Below, piece after piece: positions 59,401 to 64,000 of a stretch of DNA of 64,000 nt. The translations under genes were made by a program, and so were the position numbers. A model generated the notes under the pieces. The model saw only the letters and a program-made list of their open reading frames with translations, made no database searches and was not told where the DNA came from. How positions within the stretch are numbered: the stretch's first letter is position 1; the number at the start of each line of letters is the position of its first letter. Source of the DNA: Sepiola atlantica (taxonomy: Eukaryota; Mollusca; Cephalopoda; Sepiida; Sepiolidae); NCBI GenBank assembly GCA_963556195.1, contig OY744528.1, positions 53,366,060 to 53,430,059 of the forward strand, in the 5' to 3' direction.

Positions 59401-62275
59401 ATAACTATAACAAAACCAACAGCAGCAGAATAAACACATAAAACAATAATAGCACCGAAAATAGTCTTATGAAGAAATAAAACTGCAGAAATCTTGCTTA
59501 ATTGGTGTCTAATGACTATGGGTCAAATTCAATGCAAATCTGAAATATTTGATAAGATATAACGAGGGGAAAGTAATTTATTAATATTTGAAAGATAGTT
59601 ATATGTATATACAGAATAAAAATAAAGATGAAATATAATATGAGGAAGGGAATCTACTTGCTATTATATTACCAGCAAAAATCACATTCAATCATAAAAA
59701 GACAGTGTATGAAAACAAATAGTCTAACTTACACGACGTCGATGGGTGATACAAGGAGTACTCCACATAAGGTGTAAAAGTTCAATAAGTGTGAGGAAGT
59801 GAGTTCGGCTCCTGGCAGGCACAAAGGAATGGGATGAGTTTTGGAAAAGGAGTCTGTGGTATATAATCCTTGTGTGGTCTCAAGGTGTATTTTCTGGTGG
59901 ATAAATATATATGCTGATGACAGAGACAAGCTTTTTAGTTTTGCTGAATGAACTGAAGTAGTTATTACAATTTAAATTCGTTCATTCTCGCCCCATGATA
60001 AAATGTTTCCAAAAGGGATCCGAATCTGTAGCCGGCAGGGTTTGTATTTGCTGTCGCCTTTTCTTAGATGGTTTCGGCAAATAAGGACATTTTTCTTTCT
60101 TTTCCTTATCTTCTTCTTTTTCTTTCTCATCAACTCTGACAGACTTGATCGCTGGGACAGTCTTCTGCCAACTGACTTGACTGGATGAAAAATGGTCAAG
60201 GGAAGATTTCGGCAAGAAGTGATATGTGTCTTCTTCCCCTCAGAAAGTGTGTCCTTCCCCACCTCCTCACACATTGTCCAATGAAAATTGATATGATGGA
60301 AATATCTTTTCCCTGTTCGTTTATGGCACCACTGATTAAATAAGCAGCTTCTAAAATCTTACCAGCCATATGTGACATTGGTCAGTCGAATCTGCAACCC
60401 CAAACAATCAAAACTCACCACAAACATTTATTTGAACATTGTTGTATAAAAATAAAACAAAACAAAAAGTTATGTTGCTTTTATTTGAGGAGAAAATACA
60501 AGTTAAGGAATTGGGTTTGAGGAACTTTGGAGTTTGCTTTGTGCTTTTATTACTTATAGGAAGTTGATTTCGAGAGACTTCCTTCTTAGTCTTTTTACTT
60601 TCCTTTTTCTTTTGAGAATCCCTAAAGATTTAGTTCTTTTATTGAATATTTTCATTTGAGGTGACTATTCAGATTTACTAACAATCCTCAGCGTTTAGAC
60701 ACGAGTTTGTATTGCAGCCATTTTGATCACCCACCACCACTGAATTAGGCTTAGTGTTGGGGTTGGGATTAATGAAAGGCAAATGCATAATTCATACTTT
60801 AATAAATTGTATATTTTGTCAGAATAGTGACATCTGTATTTGTAAAATGTTGAAAAACTAAATTAAAAATTGACGAAAGATAACTGCAAATACCAAATAA
60901 ATACCAATGATTATAATCAATGGAATAACAAGTCGCCGCGTTGAAATCATTTTTTCAAAACATGGCTACATATTGTTTAATTTTCTTCAAGATTTCACAT
61001 TATGCCAACAACTTCAACTATGTTGATATCCAGTTTATAATGACTTGAAATTGCCTCATGAAATAAGTCTTTTAATGAAAAGTACACTTTAAAATAAAAC
61101 TACATAAATAGATGCTTATCATTTGCTTGACAACATGCACCATTTGATTTATATTATGTTCAGAATGTTATTCTTTTTTTTTTTCTTCATTTTCTGCAAA
61201 ATTTTAATCACAAGCCAATTACATGTAGCTTTTTTCAAAACATAAACAAAGTGATTTATTAAAGGAATATACTAAAAGACAAAAATACAAAAAAGTATAA
61301 TAAGCAAACATAATAGGAATCGTAAAATTCCATATAAAACAGTTCACTTGATAATGGCCACGAATCGAGAAATGCAAGCATTGTATAAAAAATATACTCG
61401 CGTAAAGTAAAAACGATTCATTAAATAAAAACGATTCAGTTTATAAAATAACATATTTACTTTGAATTTTTGATTGAAGGAAATTGTTAAGGAGAAAAAG
61501 AAAATGTATTCGACTTCATTTAGCGTCGAGTATTCTTTCTTTCACATTTTTATATCCAATATACATTTGACACTTCTGAACCTTTTTCATAGATACAATT
61601 TGGTACCATAACATTCATTTTTTCTTTCCAACTATATTTTAAAGAGAAACGAAATTAGATTTAAGGAGTAAGTAAACTGTTGAAGAATAACACAAGCAAA
61701 CCTTTTAACAATTTGAACAATCAGAAAAAAACTTTGCATTATACAAAGTCACTTAGATTTGATTCAATTGGAAATAAAAACAAAAATTAAATAACAGAGA
61801 AGAAAAACGATAACAATGGAGGAGTGTGACCGTTTCCAGAGGAAAGCAATTGTTCTTCTGCTAAAAATGTTTGCTTTTCTGATAAGAAATACCATTGATA
61901 TCTTTCTTTTTTTTAATAAAAGAATTGAATAATATCAAAATGATGTGTAAATGAATTCTTTCTCCACAAAATAAAATGGAACAAAAGCCAACGACACACA
62001 TGTTCAATTTTATTCACTGTATATGATGTATCGCAATTAGTCCCACTTAACCGTCACCTTGAAAATCAAGCAATTTGTTTTGTTTTCTTAAGTTATGAAT
62101 CTATTTCTTTATTTGTTCTTTTTTATTAACGGGCATCATCCACACTGGTGGCCCCAGTCCGGGTAGCTGGCTAGCTGCATGCATGGAAATATCTATGAAG
62201 GTTTTATTTAAGCAAAAGTATTATGAAGGATATCTTTCCTTGCCCAATGCATTTTTGTGATCGACACTAAGTGCG
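59401..62275. other. Mostly anonymous non-coding DNA
   Basis: No repeat family identified. The only noteworthy item is a 77-codon minus-strand frame at 59,982-60,215 (PSLPKPSKKRRQQ-like, DSDPFWKHFIMGRE) in a GC-richer patch. It is Lys/Glu-rich and could be an exon or a decayed coding sequence, but I do not recognise it. Confidence 0.35.
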
Positions 62276-63180
62276 TCACCAACCAAGCCTGCACTCTTGT
62301 AAGAATATGGTTGCATGTTCAAAGGTATGGAACATAACCTTTCTTGGACGGGGTCGTAAGTTTGGACTTGGGCCATTTGTTTTGTACTCAAGTCTCATCA
62401 TAATGCAGATCCATACCCCATGATGTGTGTCGTTAAATGCAGCATGTACCGTTTTCAACGAGAAGTACATCGTGCTGTGGATCTTGAATGGATCCAGAAT
62501 ATCTGATTCTTCTGCACCATAGATTATGACAGAACACTTTTGTTTTGAGTTTAGTGTTGATCGCTTAGTCTTCTGCACCAGTTGTAGTACAATCATTTAG
62601 CAGAGGCTTTTTTCGGCCATAAGCCATACTTGCATGACGGTGATATTTGTCTGGGGTCTACCATGCCTCACCAGAGGAAATGTCATCTACTGTAATTGCT
62701 TCCGACTTCAGAGTTGAAGTGTTCTCTATTTCTTACTGGCTGTTAGATATTTGGTCATCAGTGTCAACCCTCTTCTTTTTCAATCGTCTGCATTTTTCTT
62801 TTGTTTTTGTTGAGCTATTTTCATTCTCTATGACAGCTTTAAAAGGAAGGTGTGCTTTGTTCAAAGTGATGTTTTTTCTCTCCACAATTTGCCTTCCAAA
62901 CTCTTAATTCAGCCATTGAACAAGTGCATGAATAATTTTCTTTTACGATTGAACCTTGTTTGATAGCTTAAATTTCTTTCTCTTTTTCATCAGATTTGGT
63001 GCACACTTGTAGGAATATATTGTTTAGAGCCGGTATTGCTGAATGAGCTCTGCTAGGTTGCTGCAATCGTGTTTTTATATGCGCCATATCAGTATGTGGT
63101 TCTATTTTAGGACGAGAATACGAAGAATGATCAGCAGGAAAATGGAATTTGATTAGAGCAAGAATCATGAAAAGCAAAAT
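62276..63180 (-). pseudogene. Possible decayed coding sequence, unidentified
   Basis: A run of minus-strand frames has protein-like composition: KFHFPADHSSYSRPKIEPHT with TRLQQPSRAHSAIPALNNIF at 63,000-63,140, QIVERKNITLNKAHLPFKAV at about 62,850, KEKCRRLKKKRVDTDDQISN at about 62,770, and MYFSLKTVHAAFNDTHHGVW at about 62,430. Stops and frameshifts interrupt it. It may be a processed pseudogene or an unknown transposon protein. No family recognised. Confidence 0.3.
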
Positions 63181-63226
63181 CCATTGTGTTGTGCCGATGG
63201 TGAGATAGTGTTATAGCAGACAAAGA

Positions 63227-63343
63227 TCAGGAGAATACTTGGTGAAACACCCATCTTGAGTTGAGTCAGGAGAATACTTGGTGAAACACCCATCTTGAGT
63301 TGAGTCAGGAGAATACTTGGTGAAACACCCATCTTGAGTTGAG
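63227..63343. repeat. Three perfect copies of a 39-bp unit
   Basis: The unit starts TCAGGAGAATACTTGGTGAA and continues ACACCCATCTTGAGTTGAG. All three copies are identical, so the expansion is recent. Confidence 0.97.
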
Positions 63344-63431
63344 TGGGCGATTATAACTATAATCGGAAAGATTACATTCCTCACATTTCTGAATATAGCT
63401 TTACTTAACGGACTTAATCTTCATTAATACG

Positions 63432-63795
63432 AGCTTTGTCTGAAAAGTAACGGGACTATGTGAGTTATAGGGAAAAGATGGATTGTGTTTTAATCTAACT
63501 TGCTATCTTGGAAGTATATAATTATATTTTTTAAACCATTGCATTATTTCTTTTACATACTTTTCGTTTTCATACAAACTCTAGGGATTATTAATGTGAG
63601 CTGTTTTTAAGTGCACATTATGACAGCATTGAGTGCCACCTCAGCAGAATTATTCTAGTAGTGCATAAAAGTGTAGTGGCAGAGAAGGATCGGAAAATGC
63701 ATTGATTTAATGGCGATTACTTTGAAGGGGAAACCATTTTTTAAATAGAAATAAATTGTTTATGACATCAGTCCCACTATTTTTCAGACACATCC
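63432..63795 (+). mobile_element. Internally deleted mariner, ~364 bp
   Basis: Left GAGCTTTGTCTGAAAAGTAA, CGGGACT and inverted right GGATGTGTCTGAAAAATAGT, GGGACT are mariner-like TIRs. Near the right end the plus strand reads KCIDFNGDYFEGETIF then a stop, the typical C-terminal end of mariner transposases. The rest of the transposase is deleted. A different mariner family from 57,136-58,423. Confidence 0.75.
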
Positions 63796-64000
63796 ATGGG
63801 ATTTCTTGCGTTCGATTCATGGTTAAGAATTTCAGTATACCTCTGACACTGTTGGACAAGGTTTTTCCCTCCTCCTCAACAAAATCCATCTTTCTCAGCC
63901 TTTGCTATCGTTTTATTTTAAAAAAGTGTTTTCTCTTCTGCCTACCTTTCTTCCCAACCCTATTGAATAGTGAAATTCTGTTTGCTCCAACCTTGCCCTT
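63796..64000. other. Non-coding sequence to window end
   Basis: Nothing recognisable. Confidence 0.4.

Overview
This is eukaryotic, AT-rich, repeat-dominated DNA with no recognisable intact host gene. The mix of jockey-like, Tx1-like and restriction-like-endonuclease LINEs, Penelope-like fragments with GIY-YIG tails, Merlin and mariner DNA transposons, Ty3/Gypsy elements and many (TA)n tracts suggests a lophotrochozoan genome, most likely a cephalopod mollusc. That taxonomic call is inference from repeat families, not from a host gene.

Layout. 0-5.6 kb: Penelope and LINE relics, (TA)n tracts and a small MITE. 5.6-9.6 kb: mostly anonymous AT-rich DNA with one MITE candidate. 9.65-11.22 kb: a decayed Merlin transposon with long terminal inverted repeats (TIRs). 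12.6-14.1 kb: the 5' half of a jockey-like LINE. 14.1-17.1 kb: mixed Gypsy, LTR, MITE and Merlin fragments. 18.58-19.62 kb: a 29-bp minisatellite. 20.44-25.68 kb: a Merlin-like element split by a 4.2-kb Gypsy element on the minus strand (214-bp LTRs, ATAAT target duplication). 25.72-43.35 kb: a pair of inverted termini enclosing the centrepiece. 43.38-45.1 kb: two foldback MITEs. 45.7-47.9 kb: a dead jockey-like LINE. 50.2-52.7 kb: a dead LINE with a restriction-like endonuclease, minus strand. 53.4-55.3 kb: a foldback repeat and the 3' half of a LINE. 57.1-58.4 kb: a mariner. 58.9-59.4 kb: a Penelope relic. 63.2-63.8 kb: a triplicated 39-mer and an internally deleted mariner.

Centrepiece (26,487-42,984). 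A 16.5-kb composite retrotransposon carries a Ty3/Gypsy gag-pol region between two LTRs. Each LTR is interrupted at exactly the same base by a full-length Tx1-like LINE of about 6.1 kb, with both LINE ORFs open in both copies. Each LINE has the same 18-bp target duplication, and the whole composite is flanked by one 5-bp duplication (GTTTT). It therefore reads as a single integration unit. The simplest mechanism is that a LINE landed in the U3 of one LTR and reverse transcription of the Gypsy RNA copied it into both LTRs. Gene conversion, or two insertions by a target-specific LINE, are alternatives. The leader just after the 5' LTR is complementary to LTR sequence beside the LINE insertion site, which suggests Tf1-type self-priming and puts the LINE at the transcription start/U3-R boundary. 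The two LINE copies are nearly identical except for about 640 bp at the 5' end of ORF1, which differs by about 44 mostly silent changes. That is a sharp recombination or gene-conversion mosaic.
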